Shown here piece by piece: positions 63,854-64,000 of a DNA stretch of 64,000 bases. Position 1 is the stretch's first letter. Each line of letters begins with the position of its first letter. This stretch comes from Meiothermus sp. Pnk-1 (GTDB lineage Bacteria > Deinococcota > Deinococci > Deinococcales > Thermaceae). Location of the stretch: contig NZ_QKOB01000003.1 in assembly GCF_003226535.1 (NCBI RefSeq), positions 419,263-483,262 on the forward strand. Reading direction: 5' to 3'. Under the pieces are notes generated by a model that did no database searches, was not told the DNA's origin, and saw only the letters and a program-made list of their open reading frames with translations. Position numbers and translations under genes: made by a program.

Positions 63854-64000
63854 CTAGGCTGCAGTAGGGAAAGCGCCGTGTCGGACGGCGTGGAAAGGTG
63901 TGACGGGGCTGTGGGAGAAGAACCGCGAGCGGACCAGGGCCTTAGCGCTCGCTCCGGATTCGCTCCAGTGGGCCCCGGTGATCTTGAGTCTTTGGCCGAT
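63854..64000 (-). CDS. Transposase C-terminal end (runs off the right edge)
   Basis: Read on the minus strand, the last 48 codons before TAG 63854-63856 give GQRLKITGAHWSESGASAKA and further residues ending in HGAFPTAA. KITGAHW.E.GA is the C-terminal pattern of some UPF0236/ISKra4-type transposases. Only this end is in the window, so family and completeness cannot be decided. Confidence 0.4.
   Translation of the reverse strand: MGQRLKITGAHWSESGASAKALVRSRFFSHSPVTPFHAVRHGAFPTAA

Overview
This is a high-G+C bacterial chromosome segment that looks like a member of the Thermaceae, most probably Meiothermus (inference). The reasons are the very high GC3 of the housekeeping genes, very frequent CTCGAG hexamers, start codons only 6-8 nt behind TANNNT-type -10 boxes (leaderless transcription), a SecA with a long internal insertion and no C-terminal zinc motif, and an IS1634-like transposase. 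No rRNA, tRNA or CRISPR array was seen.

Layout. 1-0.2 kb: start of a cytochrome oxidase subunit II-like gene. 0.35-2.05 kb: a frame-broken IS1634-family element with a 6-bp target duplication. 2.2-11.2 kb (minus strand): an operon of a FabH-like ketosynthase, acyl-CoA ligase, hydrolase, MaoC hydratase, a complete Liv-type ABC transporter and 3-hydroxybutyrate dehydrogenase, facing a large STAND/TPR/BTAD regulator at 11.2-13.9 kb. 13.9-25.2 kb (minus): a phenylacetate-type CoA catabolism block (PaaK, thioesterases, SDR, thiolase, 3-hydroxyacyl-CoA dehydrogenase) with a second Liv transporter whose LivM and LivG are fused. 25.2-32.3 kb (minus): a 4-hydroxyphenylacetate (hpa) operon with a divergent PucR-type regulator. 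33.4-42.3 kb: mixed housekeeping genes (ABC-F ATPase, sufE, rpoD, tsaB, a ureohydrolase). 42.3-44.4 kb: a small decayed integron. 44.4-45.1 kb: a frame-broken vapBC pair. 45.1-50.2 kb: histidine utilisation (hutIUC and hutH). 50.2-57.7 kb: DUF58/MoxR, tsaD, secA, a phosphoesterase and a YebC protein. 58.1-62.2 kb: an A+T-richer island encoding an Sdp-like secreted-peptide system. 62.2-64 kb: mtnA, comF and a transposase end.

Two regions stand out. (1) The 42.3-44.4 kb integron: a remnant of an integron-type integrase N-terminus points left, and cassettes to its right carry attC sites. The 5' core of cassette 1 (GTTAGAC) is complementary to the R'' box of its own attC (GTCTAAC), and the 5' core of cassette 2 (GTTAGCC) is complementary to its R'' box (GGCTAAC). 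The cassettes encode a dual-specificity phosphatase, a PD-(D/E)xK-like protein and a two-helix membrane protein, none resembling the neighbouring genes. (2) The 58.1-62.2 kb island: a winged-helix regulator, a 99-residue secreted Ala-rich peptide, an SdpA-like protein, an SdpB/HTTM protein fused to a DCC thiol-oxidoreductase-like domain, and a membrane-anchored M23 peptidase. A promoter with a perfect 9-bp inverted repeat precedes the peptide gene, and a 17-bp hairpin separates it from sdpA. This is a candidate thermophile relative of the Bacillus sporulation-delaying-protein toxin pathway, with a cysteine-free precursor and no recognisable SdpI.

Metabolically the window is specialised for aromatic acids and amino acids. 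The hpa operon would take 4-hydroxyphenylacetate through 3,4-dihydroxyphenylacetate to succinate-semialdehyde and pyruvate; the CoA-ligase, thiolase and dehydrogenase genes handle phenylacetyl- or acyl-CoA intermediates fed by two Liv importers; the hut genes convert histidine to formiminoglutamate. All functional assignments rest on motifs and gene context, since no database search was possible.
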